A stretch of DNA of 64,000 nt from Nymphaea colorata (Eukaryota > Streptophyta > Magnoliopsida > Nymphaeales > Nymphaeaceae), in contig NC_045146.1 in assembly GCF_008831285.2 (NCBI RefSeq), positions 13,097,289 to 13,161,288 on the forward strand, given 5' to 3'. The position numbers and the translations under genes are program-made. Shown here in pieces: positions 25,479 to 37,714 of this stretch. Every line of letters begins with the position of its first letter. Within the stretch, counting starts at the first letter, position 1. The notes under the pieces were generated by a model that had not been told where the DNA came from, made no database searches, and worked only from the letters and a program-made list of their open reading frames with translations.

Positions 25479-28340
25479 CCATGGAGATGTCGGGACTTTC
25501 TAAAAGCAAAATCTCAATATCTATAGGCTGAGGTACACGACTTCCCCCTGGTTCCGTTAATGTTTTATAATTTTGAATCATGATACGGAGTTAAGGAAAA
25601 TTGCATGAATGGATTGGAGTGTTCTGGAAACAGAACCAGACTGTTGTATTTCCTGCTTCTTGAAATTTTTAATTTCATTGTCCCTGGTTAGCATGTGAAT
25701 GCTGAAGAATTACTATATAGTCATTACCGTAACACGAGCCTCAGTATTTGGTATGATAAAAAATAGTAAAGTGGTCATCAGACGTATGTCCAAGTTGGCG
25801 TTGGAGTTTTAGAGCCTAGTCCGTAGCTTTTGTAACCAATTTGCTGGTCTACCGTTGTTTGCCTGTTTGGCGGTTTGTCCCTCTCTCTCTCTCTCTCTCT
25901 CACTTTTATTCCCTTTTTTTCCTTCCAGTTGGTTCGGTGGTGCTGTTGCTGGAAGAACACTCTGCGATTGAGTGGACGCTAACTGTAGAGGACAATTTTC
26001 CCCGCGGAAGCTGTCGATTAACATGCAAGTTTTATGTAGTCCCCTATGTATCAATATTGTTCATATATAAAATGTATATTTATTGTACGTCTCTCTTTGT
26101 TCTACTGATCTTTATGTGCCCGTTTCCATGTGGATGTGCGTATACATATAGCTAGTTCCTGACAACTAACTGTTGGAACATCCCTGGCTTTCTCCGTCTC
26201 CCAATTGAATGCCCTATGTTTAGTATTCAATGAAGAAAGAGACTCACAAGTAAGGTGGTTATAATTTATAAAAGTCGATATCTAATTTCTGATATGGTTC
26301 CGGCAGTCTCCCATCAAACTCTCCAAAATATAAGCACTACAAGACCATCTAAGAGCTGGTTTCCATTAGTCTTGATTTTTGAGAACCTAGTTTATGAAAG
26401 GCTTTCTGTTTTCAAGGGCTCTATGACTTGGAACAAGGAAAAGCGGCGACAACTGGTCCACCCTTTCCGAACAGCGATACTGGACACCATCGTCACCCTT
26501 CTCTCAGATGTACATTGTTATGCTGAACTAACTGGTTCGGAGAAATGAAGCTTTCTCTGGTACCCACTAGCCTAATCGAGGGCCTTAGATGTATCGAGCA
26601 TCAACTGCCGGAAAACCATCTGTTAGCCGTCACAACTTTTAAAGCCATTAAAGAAAGATCCTTTTAGGTTTATCACCACATATCCTGTTTACCTTGGAAA
26701 ATTTTAGAAACAGATTAATCGATTGGTAAAATAATGACAGAACCTTTTGATTGTAGGGCGGATCTGTTTAATCCATGCTACATCTTTTGGGCAGAAATAA
26801 CGGGTCCAAAACTTTGTTGTCTAAATTAGATCTTGAACAAATGTGAGCATTCGAAATCCTCCATGATTTCCCTTACGTAGCACAATCGAGCAAATGTAAT
26901 TTGTTGATTCACCCACTTCAACAATATCTTATATTTAGATTGCCATATTTCAGATCGTAATTTAGTTGCCTCGTATATAACACAACCAAATGCTTCTTCT
27001 CCTATAGCTTGACAATATCTGTGAAAATTGTAATAAATTTAATACATAAAATATGAGAAAATTGCAATTTACATTAAGCAACCTAAAAATCCACGACTCA
27101 TGTCTGCAACAAAAATGACGACCAAACAAAGAACAAAAGCATATTGATGCACCATTAGATTGCGCAAAAAAGAATCAACAGTTTGAAAAAGAACTTGTGA
27201 ACAAAAAAGTTTTATGGTAGATTTCCTAGACATGCTAAACATCCCTTTGGATCGTCAGTCATTTTCTTTTTTAATGTTGGAAGACATGTTCACTCTAACA
27301 ATTCTTTGAAAAGTTATTCTTTAAATTTACCCACAGTGACTCGGCGACAATCAACTGGGAAAGCTGAAAGATGCTTGCAGACCCGCCTGATTTCATGCAC
27401 ATTCGGCCTCCCCGTAGCTGTTTGCAGAAGAATTCCTGTCTTTTACCCTTTCATACACTCGCTTTCACTGCAAAGTGACCGGTCCGTACACGACAGGCAC
27501 ATACGGCAGAACATCATGAACAAAAATATATTATCATTAAGTAAATGAATTAGTCAAGTACTGTGTGGATACGAGATCTAATCCCAACTGAACATACTCA
27601 AGTGCCTAAGTTTTTAGCACAAATTTCACGGTTCTTTTTGTTGTTGAGCAAGACAATAGATCGAAAAGCACAACATATGGAAATGGAATAGCATGTTCTG
27701 GCTATAACGCATGTCTAAGCTCGCATGTGTTGATGCTTTGAAGAAAAATAAGTGCAAGAAACCAAATTCACGTCTCAAGTATAGCTGGTTGGGCATGTAG
27801 GCACATAGAAGAGTAGGATCACAACACTTTAGTCCATGTGTGTACTGTACCCCATCCAGCTTTTGATGCAGCCCAAGACCCTCAAAGTAAAAGAAATAGA
27901 GGCCTTTGGAACTGTATGTTGTTTACCTCACGCTCACCAGAAGAAACCAAATTCATGCAGTTAATGGATTCCCGTCGGAGTCTGGATGCCCGTCTCTCGA
28001 GTTGCTTTTTTAATGGCAAGAAGCATCAATCTTCTATTTAAGGACATAGTTTCATTCACAAGTTGAACAGTCCAACTCATCTTCTCTTAATTCCAGGTCG
28101 TAACTTGGCTTTGTACACCTCTAATGTAATTAATTAATCGAACACTGGTACCGAGAGATCACAAGAAGCTCCATCTACCATTTAATCTAAAACCTTCTTT
28201 AACTTCATTTATTCTGCAATTCGACCCATTGTTTCTTAATTTCAATACCAACTTCCATTTCTCACCTCTGATGGAAATGAGGCATTCGAATGCAGTGATG
28301 AGCGAACCAGCTGGAAGTAATGCTGAATTACTATTCATTT
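25479..28340. other. intergenic DNA after the SMP/C2 gene
   Basis: 3' flank of the SMP/C2 gene and AT-rich spacer. Apart from a CT microsatellite at 25880-25901 I see no gene, RNA or element here. Open frames are short and lack domains. Confidence 0.5.
25880..25901 (+). repeat. (CT)n microsatellite
   Basis: About eleven uninterrupted CT units, read directly. Confidence 0.9.
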
Positions 28341-28364
28341 CATGCTCGACTTGTTAGGATCAAG

Positions 28365-28560
28365 GGCGGAGCCAAGATTTTTGTTAGGAGCGGGCCAAAC
28401 GGTCCGTGGGTCGGGCCAAGAGGAGCAATGGGTCGGGTCAAACTAAAAAAATTTGAGTTTTTCAATATATTTTTTTTTTCCTTGTGCTCACCCGAGCCAT
28501 GGCCCAGGCGGCCCTCCCCTCCCTTCGCCCCTGGTTAGGACCGAGGCCCTTTATCTCTCT
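28365..28560. repeat. unclassified dispersed-repeat fragment
   Basis: A GC-rich patch in AT-rich DNA begins with a gggcggagccaagattttt word and continues with gggccaaacgg and gtcgggcc. Words of this kind occur at many sites in plant genomes, so this is probably a piece of a transposable element. Class and boundaries are not determined. Confidence 0.3.
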
Positions 28561-28810
28561 CTCATTCAGGACACCACGAGAAAAAAAAAGAATCAAGTAC
28601 GTCATAGACAAGGTTTTTATACGTCTATGGCCACACACTGCTTTTTTCATTATCATAGAAAAATCAAAGAACCGCCCCCTCTTAAATATGGGAATTAGGG
28701 TGAACCCGCAAAATTATGTAAGGGAAAATCTTTTAAGTATACAACAAGTTCCATACTCCAACACGATGACTAATAACATATTCAAGCTTGGTAGCTAAGA
28801 ACTAACATAT

Positions 28811-28862
28811 TCTAGAAACAAGTTCCATATTCCAACTCTAGAAACAAGTTCCATATTCCAAC
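28811..28862 (+). repeat. 26-bp direct tandem repeat
   Basis: The words tctagaaacaagttcc and atattccaac occur twice head to tail (28811-28836 and 28837-28862). A third, diverged copy of acaagttccatactccaac lies near 28743. Confidence 0.8.
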
Positions 28863-29238
28863 ATGGTATGACTAAAGTGCTTGACTAGCAAGTAGATAGA
28901 AAAATCTGTTGTTGCTGGTCTTTTATAAAAATGAAGTTCTTTTCGCAGAAATTGAGTCCTACGTGCAGCTTTAGAATGATCAGTTAAGTTGGTGGTGCTT
29001 ATTTATCTCAATCATTTCAAGGTCACCCGTTCTCGCAAGGTGATCATCATCTGTGTTCATCTCCTTGTGACCATGAACCGCAGGCCAAGCATGAATTGTC
29101 ATATTGTTGGGTTCGTCAGAGTTACGTAGGCCTCGGAATCTGAGTGGGAGCAGCATTAAATATGTTGATGGTCCACAGTTAGAGCTATAATCAGCAATTT
29201 CAGAAACAGACAGAAGAAATTCCGTCCAATCATCTTGT

Positions 29239-30354
29239 CGCTACAAAAAACTGAGGATTTACCAACGGTTGAAGAACGTCGATTTATCGACGGTTGAAAA
29301 CCATCGGTAGAAGCATTGCTAATGGTTTTACTGATGTTCGAGCGGTAAAGATAATGTCAGTTACAACTATCACTGACATTCGAGAGGTAAAGATAATGTC
29401 AGATAGAATTCTGCACTTATGCATCATGTGCATAGGTAAATAAAATTATTGTTGACGTCAATAAAACTTTTACGGGCATCTGTAAAACTTTCACCGACAT
29501 GTTTTGGGTGTCGGTATATTTTTATTATTGACATGCAGGTAGACATCAGTAATATATTTATTGACGTAATTTCATGCGTTGCTGAATATTTGTTTTTTTT
29601 TTATCGACCCATATCAATGTGCATTGCATTTATATCAAACATATATAGCCGTAGGGAAAAAAAGTGACACAAAAACAAAAAATGATTACCTCTAATATAG
29701 AAACAACAAGAAGATAGAGAAGACATGAATCAAATAAAATAAACAACAAGAAGATAGAAATGTCATGAGCTAAATAAAATAAAGCAACTACCTCACTAGC
29801 AGCTATAATGCTATTTTATGCTTTGATAACATTGTCTCAGCGGCTTGAAGAAAAGGCTGAAATACAAAAACACAAAAAGTTGAAGCGAAAAACCTGAACT
29901 CATTACCCTAGAACAATATCATAACCTAAAATCATTCACAAATAATTAAAAAAAAAAACTTAACATTAAGTTCCAACAACCTACCTTTTGATTATTTAGA
30001 CGTCAAAAATTGATGATGAACACTTACAATTGCCCAAAAACTTCTGTAAACACTGGTACAAAAAAGATAGAGGAGAAAAGAAAAGAGGGAAGAAGAAGAA
30101 AGAAGGAGAGGAGGGCTCGGGCGAAATTATAGAGTTGGTGAAGCTTTTATCGACAGATGAAGGAGTTAGTAAAGGTTTACTTAAAAACACTGGTAAACAT
30201 TTTGTGGTCACTTTTACTGATGTTTTACATGTGCCGATGAAAGAGACCTTTATCAACGCGAGAATGACCACGTTAAAGCCGAACGTCAGTAAAAGTTGCC
30301 TTTCAACGACATCCAGTTCTCCTACATGTCGGTGAATCTGTCTTTTTTATAATG
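29239..30354. mobile_element. non-autonomous CACTA (En/Spm-like) DNA transposon
   Basis: The left end reads CGCTACAAAAAA (29239-29250). The right end, on the minus strand, reads CATTATAAAAAA (from 30354). Both are decayed forms of the CACTACAAAAAA terminus typical of plant CACTA elements. Subterminal repeats agree: words like accaacggttg, atcgacggttga, actgatgttcgagcggtaaag on the left and the inverted actgacgttcggc on the right. The element is about 1.1 kb with no transposase, hence non-autonomous. Flanking 3-bp sites are tgt and tat, an imperfect target duplication, so the insertion looks old. Confidence 0.7.
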
Positions 30355-30890
30355 TATTTGTTTTATCTTTTAGACAAATTCTATCTGTAGCAACCGTCTC
30401 CTCTGTTGTTTCTATAATAAAATATTACCAAGTATCACAGTTGTTCACAATAGTGTGGAGCTCGTGAACATTCAAGTTGAGAGTGCAAATTCATTCCTTG
30501 CTTTTCATATTTTTCCGTTAATTTGTCGCCTTCTTTATAAAATGTCTGGACACATCACACCTATCATTCCATTCATCGCCTCGCAAATAATGTGGACCTC
30601 TAATTTGGATCAGTTTTTAGAGGGGGAAAAAAAAAGAGAGAAACATTTTTATCTTGAACCACATATTAACAAATAAGATGTGTCAATAACTACAAACGTC
30701 TTCTCATGAAGATACTAAAATGATGGATGCTGGCTTCTTTTCATGAAGTATATACTTTTTTTCTTCGATGTTGAAATGAAATCTTATAAGATGTAAAGTT
30801 TTCCAACGCTAATATTTGAATCCTTATAAAGATAATATTTTAACATGGAGTCACGTGTATGCGGTTGCTTCTACACGCACACAGACAGAC

Positions 30891-30921
<31 letters not shown>

Positions 30922-32735
30922 AAGTTCCAAAATCATCCTCTACCTTGTTCTTATATTTAAAGTCATGCTATGCAAGGCTTTGGAGAAAGGATTTTTAAGT
31001 TGAAGAAAGTTAGGAGTTCAATAATCAGAATGTGTTCCTTGGAGTCCGCCTACCAAGGACAGTGTTCAACCTTAGACATGAACCTGTGCTGCTGACCAAA
31101 GAAAAGGCTAAAGATGAACATGGAAAACTCGAAAAATAACAAACAGATCTTGAAAAATAACTAATAAGGTTAAGAGAAGCAGTAGTATTTAATTCAGAAG
31201 ATTCTTGTGGCAGGGCAAACAGTAATATATATATCTGGCTATAAACTAAGGATCCCCATCAGCCTCTGACCGTGCCTGGTTGTACACAGATTCCCCTCAA
31301 CGCTACGCCACCTTCTTCCTAAGATTACTGAACAGTCTCGGCCTTTAAAATAATAAGAAAAGCAAGCATATGGTCATGGCTTCTTTCTTCATCGAGCCCA
31401 TCCCCCTGCAGAGTTCTGTGCCATTTGGTTTCAGTGGAGAACAGATCCCTCCAATGTGATTGCCTCATTGCCCACCATTCTAAAGATCTGGATTTTGTTT
31501 AATTCTTCGAGTTTCTAATGATACAGATGTGTGACCTTCAAGATTATATATATATATGCAAGGACCAAAAATCAACTCTCTCGGAATCTGTTAAAATTTT
31601 CTTGGTTATGAAATCTCATCTACACATCTGAATAGATATACAAGTTTTGAAGCATGGAACTGCCTTTGTATGGCCAAAATTTCGAAGAAGACTTGCAGAA
31701 ATTGACTTTCTTGAATGTAGGTAGTTGTAAACTTTCTGTGCAACAGTTGTTCATTCTTTCGTTTTAATGGCGGCTGGAAGAGCAGTAACCAGGACAGATC
31801 AGCCCCCACAATTAAGAGTTGGAATCAGCCACTGCTACAGAAAGTAGACACTCTGGTGGTGGTCTCCCAGTGAGGCCAGAAACAGCTCGGATCTTTATAG
31901 AAGATCCAGCCCTCTGACTCCCCACATGCTGTTTTCCACTGCTTTTTTCTTCTTAAGAAGCAGTTGGAGATCATCTCTAAATTTAAAATTATAACCATTT
32001 TTGATTGATTTAAGAGACTTATCATGGCATTGCAATATTTGTTCCGGAAAGGATTTTTATAATGATGCAGGGAAATGATTGAAAGGTCCCTACGGTAGTA
32101 TATTCGTACACTGTTCCTGGTTGTCTTGATTAATGAAGGATGTCAGTGGATTAGATCTGGGCGAGATATTAGCTGAACTACTTCCAAAAAAGTTGGTCAT
32201 GAGAAAACGAAAGTGACATTCCAGTAAGAAATCCCATGAGGATTCAACTTTAAGAAATGATATTTGATTGGATCCATATGCAGATTTGGATTTCTGTTTT
32301 AAATAAATATCCGATCTTGTTCAGTTAGGATTCAATATCAACACATTTTGAGAATGGGTTCCTAACATATACATCATAATGTGGTTTAGACTTGGTTGTG
32401 TATTTAAAAGTCAGATTCATATTGGATTTGGATTGTGAACTTAAAAATAGGATTTTAGATATGGTATATACTTTTTTTTCAATTGTATTTGAATTTGAGT
32501 ATATAAACACTGAATAAATCATATATGGTAAAGGGTACATCCTATTCAAGTTTGATCCGTTGGCATCTCCATTCATAATTCGACTATAACAAATATGACA
32601 TCCCACCCCTTCCTCAACTCGTTCTGGTTGATGACTAGTTTAAGTTCTAGCGTAGACATCTGGCTTAGACCAAAATCAATATCCAATTAAAGAGATTGAA
32701 GAAGGAATTACCAAACCTCTATAGTCCCTCAAGGT
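30355..32735. other. intergenic AT-rich DNA
   Basis: No gene or RNA recognised. It contains an AT microsatellite at about 30891-30914 and short repetitive words such as cagatttggat around 32280-32480. Open frames here are short and without domains. Confidence 0.45.
30891..30914. repeat. (AT)n microsatellite
   Basis: Alternating AT run of about 24 bp following a short acag/acac stretch. Confidence 0.9.
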
Positions 32736-32878
32736 TTGTTTGGCAAACAGAACTATGTGTAACTGTTTCATGAATATGGTAGAAAAAATGAGACAGATTC
32801 ATAAAACACTACGAAAAGTGTTTTATGAATTTGCACCAACTTTTAGGACGGTTTCAACATGTTTCATTTGCCAAACAA
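32736..32878. mobile_element. 143-bp fold-back MITE with internal hairpin
   Basis: The terminal inverted repeats TTGTTTGGCAAA (32736-32747) and TTTGCCAAACAA (32867-32878) are perfect over 12 bp. Inside lies a second perfect inverted repeat: ATTCATAAAACACT (32797-32810) and its complement (32817-32830) around a 6-nt loop. The size, ends and lack of coding fit a MITE, perhaps Tourist/Harbinger-like. No clear target duplication is seen. Confidence 0.65.
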
Positions 32879-33337
32879 GACAGTATCATAAGTAATGGAT
32901 ATGATCTTTCAATTCCATCCTTTCTCCGTGTTTATTGATCTAAAAACGTTCAACTAAATCCAAATTAGAGTCTATATCTGATTGAAATCCAATGAAGATC
33001 CAATGTAATTACATATAAATCTCCAACCTTATGCCACTCAGCTTGATTAAGAAGGAGTCTAAATGGGTACCATCCATAAAAAACGATGGATGATCCTCGT
33101 TTGATGTTTATGAATCACATTTAAAAACTTAGAGTGATCGTTCAGTCATGATATATATATATATATATCTGTTTTTCGAGGTTAAGAAATGTTTTTAACA
33201 CTTTGTTAGTTGTTTATGTTTTATTTTTGTTTTTCGAGGCTAAGAAATATTTGTAACACTTGGTTGGTTGGTTGTTTATAGAGAGCGACTTGCATGTTAT
33301 GCTCCTATCCGAAGCAGCGTGTGATGGGCACCTCCTT

Positions 33338-33369
33338 ATGACACGTGGCCTTAATGAGCCACGTGTCAT
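33338..33369. promoter_or_regulatory. palindromic pair of G-box/ABRE motifs
   Basis: ATGACACGTGGC (33338-33349) and its exact reverse complement (33358-33369) flank an 8-bp spacer. Each arm carries the CACGTG G-box inside ACACGTGGC, a strong binding site for bZIP (ABF/GBF) and bHLH factors. The pair sits about 250 bp upstream of a GC-rich promoter-like island. Confidence 0.7.
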
Positions 33370-33559
33370 TTGTTGGGGACGAGGGGCGCCTCTTCCACAC
33401 TGTCCCGTAGAGGAAGACGTTCCCTTTCACGCTGTGCTCTTGGAGAAGCACAACAAATAACTTACTCCCTAATCGCATCAATTTAAAAAAAAAAAACATA
33501 AGAAAGAAGGACGTTTTAGGAATACTTCTACACTATGAGGACTATATGAAAAAAATAGC

Positions 33560-33930
33560 AAGTGGGCCATGTGAGCACGTGCAAGTACCTTATGATTCGT
33601 CGCTTTCTACTGGCGGGGCGGCCCCCACTTTGCGGGGCGAATTGAAACCGGGTCGGCCCCACACACACTGCAGACGATTAAATTTCGCCTTCCGATCGTT
33701 TTCCTTCCTTTTCTTCTTCTCCCCGAAACGTCGGAAGAGGGATCGGCGCGCTCACGAGCATCCGTTGCCCCCCCCCACGTTTGCCGGAAAAAAACAGGGG
33801 AGACAGATCACGGCGTCGGCTCCTTCTTCAATGCCGTCTTGGATCGTCGTCCCCACTTACGTTTCTCTCTCGCCCAATTCTTCCCCCTCCCGTAATATTC
33901 CCGGCGTTTTTGGCAGTAGTTACTGAACTA
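33560..33930 (+). promoter_or_regulatory. orphan GC-rich promoter/leader-like island
   Basis: This stretch is GC-rich against an AT-rich background, with further CT-rich runs (ccttccttttcttcttctcc near 33705) resembling the leaders of the genes at 15.2 kb and 37.5 kb. An acgtg-containing site (gcacgtgc) lies near 33574. Small plus-strand frames exist (for example from 33830 to 33925) but none has a recognisable domain. It may mark the start of an unrecognised transcript, a noncoding RNA, or the remnant of a lost gene. Confidence 0.4.
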
Positions 33931-36370
33931 CTACTACCGTAAAACATGTTGACCATGCGTCAGACACGTTATCTGTGGCACAATCGCCATTGAAGATCAT
34001 TTCGTTGATAATTTAATGGCACAATGCTCAATCCTCAGCAACGAGGTAACTTCATTCCTTCAATAGGAGCATATTTCCTTGATTCTTTATATTGCCTCCT
34101 CATTGGAGAAAAAAAAAAAAGAAAAAAACTTTTCCCAAAAAGCAAGCCAATTTTTGTTTTCCCTGTAAAAAGGGGAACTTCGTTTATCAAGTTTAAAAAG
34201 GTAAAAATTCAGCTATAAAACTCCATGCTTCCTAATCTGACAGAGCAACATACTTCAACCTGAAATATGATTGATGGTTATAATGAGACATTTAACAACC
34301 AAAATCCGAACCTTTATTCCACATGCACGCAATTTTGCTGATGGCTACTTTTCCTGAACTTTTCATAGCAGGAACCCACCTGTTTGGGTTCTTCCTTCAC
34401 ATATTTGGCTCATAAAATTTGTTTTCTATTGTAAATGCTTCTATGAAACTTGTCTCTTCACTTTCTCAGCCATTGCATAGCATTTTCTAGATCCAATTCG
34501 AGATGCATCATCAAATTGGTGATGTTGGCCAATGGTTTGCTTGTGTACAGTAATAGTGGAGGCACATGTGCTCTTATTTTCGTATTGATGCCCTTCAGCC
34601 CCATTTTCATATATAAGCAAAAGGCTTAATATTTTTTGAGGGATCTAACTCCACTTTCTTTACGTTATTTGGTGCCTTCATCATACAAATTTTGTTCTCA
34701 ATTTCACAAATACATGACAAGGGCTACATGTTCTGCCATGGTTTCTTCAAGTAAAAAAATGGACATAGAAAAATTGACGACACATTTGGTGGATCCTTTC
34801 TTCCTCGACGGGTGTCAATTTTAGTAGCACCTATGAAACAAGAGCCCACCTTTACCATTGTCCTTTTTAACTGCTCTTAGTATATCAGCTTACATGGTGA
34901 AATAACATCCCTACCTCTTATATAGTTTTATATGTTCAGGTCACTGTCGCCGTCCTACGGATCCATCTCCGGCAGCATTGGGCCATAAGGCGACAACTTC
35001 TCCCATTACAAAAGAGGCAAATTTGTTTGTGACGATAGCGTCAGTTGTTCAATCTCAAATATATATATATATATATTAAAATTGACATGCTTGGATCATT
35101 TTGAACTTCATCTAATTAACGGGCTCAATGCATTACATTTGTGGTTAGATGGTTTTTTTTATTTTGTATAACTAAAAAATGATATTAAAATGTGTATTTT
35201 GTTGATTTAAATATATATATATATATATGTTTATTTAAAAAAATAAAAAAAAGGAAATGTGTGTATCTGTCACTTCATGACTGACAATGAGCTATGAGGT
35301 GTACGTGGCTAGTTGGCTACTAGCAGGGGGAGGGGGGGAAGGGGAGTTAATAAAATTTAAGTCTTTTGGTTTTAGTCCTGACTGCTCTCATTCATGTCAA
35401 AGGTCCCACAAAGTTGACAACTTTGGCCATGAAAGCTCCCTTTTTCCATTTTAGAAAATTTTTACCAACACATTGACTGCCTTTCTATATATTCATAAAA
35501 AGCCTTCCTTTCTCCAAGTTTGACCATACAAAATTTCGTTCTTACTAAAAAAAAAAACTTCACTAAATATTATTCATTCCCCAGATGCATGCGCTCATGC
35601 TTCGACCACTTCTTCTCTTTTCAGTTAACTAAAAATTATAAAAAAAAAGTATTAAAACTCAAAATTTATATTGTAAAAAAAAACTCACAGGGACGGTAAA
35701 TAGTAAATTGAGGACAGTAAATATAAGGACCGGAGAAGGTTGGACCTTCGTGTGAAAGGGAAAAGAAAGGACTTCCGGTTGCTCTCAACGTGTCAGCGGC
35801 CAACTGTCATCGCTCGTGTCGTTCAGAAAAAATTAGTATTATTTAATGCATTTTAAAAATCAATTTTTTTTACCTTCCAAGTTTAAATTCTGAAGTAAAA
35901 AAAAAAGAAAAACAATAAACAATTAGAACAGTGGGATCTCAAACGTGTACATTGGATCCGGTTCTACTGGGCTTTTGTAGAAAATTCGAGACCCTGCCAT
36001 CGAATATGGGTCCTGCTCTGAGCAAAATTGTCCCAGCCTCTCTTTCTGTCTTTGGGGTACAGTGTACAGTAATTTTTGGATCTGGACTCAGATTTGCAAA
36101 TCCAGAGATCGTTAGATTTGAAATATGGATTGTGAAGTGAAAGTGATACTTGTCCCGGCATGTCCAACATTTTCTCACCATTAATGTGGACCGGATCCAA
36201 GTACCTGTAAGCTGAAGAAATTAAAGATATCGTCAGATTTGCCCAGTGCAGCCACTACCTCTTTGTAATTTTAGATATCTTAAATTGATTAAAGGACCTT
36301 AAAAAAAATACTGACTACTAAGCGATATGATAATTAAAGAATAAATTAATAATTAATTTTTTTCGTGTTC
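33931..36370. other. intergenic AT-rich DNA
   Basis: No gene recognised. Short AT microsatellites lie at about 35062-35076 and 35205-35228, and there is a G-rich tract at about 35325-35345. Confidence 0.45.
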
Positions 36371-36381
36371 CAGTATTTATG

Positions 36382-36600
36382 GTTGCGTTTGATTCTCCAC
36401 AGGTTTCAAATCTGATAGAATCTTAAATCCATGATAGCTGAAATCTAATACAGAATTCACCATCTACTCTTAACATGTATTTCCATGGATTTTGAAATCG
36501 GATCTAAGAGGGGAAGGGTCAGACTTGAGAACTACCGATATCAGATCCACGATGATCTGAGATCACGATGGATCTCAGATCTGCTGTAATCAAAAGAGAC
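36382..36600. mobile_element. possible MITE with internal palindrome
   Basis: Imperfect ends (gttgcgtttgatt at 36382 and aatcaaaagagac ending at 36600) enclose about 220 bp rich in gatc words. At 36554-36581 is a perfect 11-bp inverted repeat (GATCTGAGATC and GATCTCAGATC) around a 6-nt loop. The ends match only partly (about 9 of 13), so the transposon reading is tentative. Confidence 0.35.
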
Positions 36601-37567
36601 TTAAAAGAGAAAATAGATCCACAGACGTTGAGAGACGGACATTCTTGATTAAATGGATCCATAGGTAGCAAAACCCTGTCTAGACACAAGCCATAGCTTA
36701 CCTGGATCTGATATCAAGATTTATATTGGCGATTTTATGTAGTAGGATGCAACATTTAAGTTGAAGGATGAATAGTTTGTGTTGTTGATATCTACAACTC
36801 ATAACCAACTCATGACCCCCTGAAGGCAGGGGGAATGGAGCCTTTGTTTCGGACCGTGGGATGAACCTCCCACTCACTTAATTAGGAACTAGAATGGTTA
36901 CGAGAAAATTTATGAATATATTCATTTTACTACCAAATATACATTTTACTGGTACTTAAAGCAGGCTCAAACGAAAGAAAGCATCTTAATATGCCAATGT
37001 TCACATTATACCTATGTTTCTTACTTATAACTAACTAAAAATCAGGTAAAAAAAAAGCAGAAAACGAGTGTTGGGTGGCTATCAAACACAACCTTAGTGT
37101 TTTAAAAAATAAAATTCAATTGAATCACTACATTGGGGGGTTCAAAATTGAATTGAATCATGTGGTTTTGACACCGCTAAAAGAGTATCAAAAACTTTCT
37201 CCGTTTTGCAGAAAAGAGGTTTTCAAATATATCCAGGCAGTTTTCGACCGTTTCGGGATTTTACCGAGGGGTTGATTGGAAAAATTACAATTTTACAAGG
37301 GAAGGATTAGGATTAGGAAGGAGGTCTTGTTCCTCATTTAAACGGAGCTCTTGGACTACTACTACTACACTTCCTCTCTCCTCTCTGGTACTTTCGCTGT
37401 CGTCTTCTTGAAGAGGTACCACGTGCCCCACTGATTCTCGCAACGTGAACTCCAGCAAGAGGCGGGAATAAACTATAAACAAACCCAAGGGAAGCTGAGG
37501 GGGAAAATAAAAAAGGGAAAACGAGAGATTTTCCCGCTGTTCGATCCATGGCGACGTCCTATACGTC

Positions 37568-37576
37568 TCTATAAAT
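37568..37576 (+). promoter_or_regulatory. TATA box of DWF1
   Basis: TCTATAAAT lies about 30 bp upstream of a CT- and GC-rich leader that starts near 37600 and is spliced at 37714. Position and context fit the DWF1 core promoter. Confidence 0.55.
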
Positions 37577-37714
37577 CCAAGCATCTCGGGATCCTCTCTG
37601 CGCGCTCGAGCATCTGGCCTCCCTGGTCGTCGGCAAATGCTGCACGCCTAGGCCACGCCGGCCGTTTTCCCTCCGGCGTCCGTCGTCTTCCCGGAGGCGC
37701 TGTCCTCGGTTACG

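Noticed and set aside
33546-33926. Open frame across the GC-rich island
   Set aside because: The translation is low-complexity, basic and proline-rich as expected from GC-rich leader DNA. Kept only as a promoter-like island.
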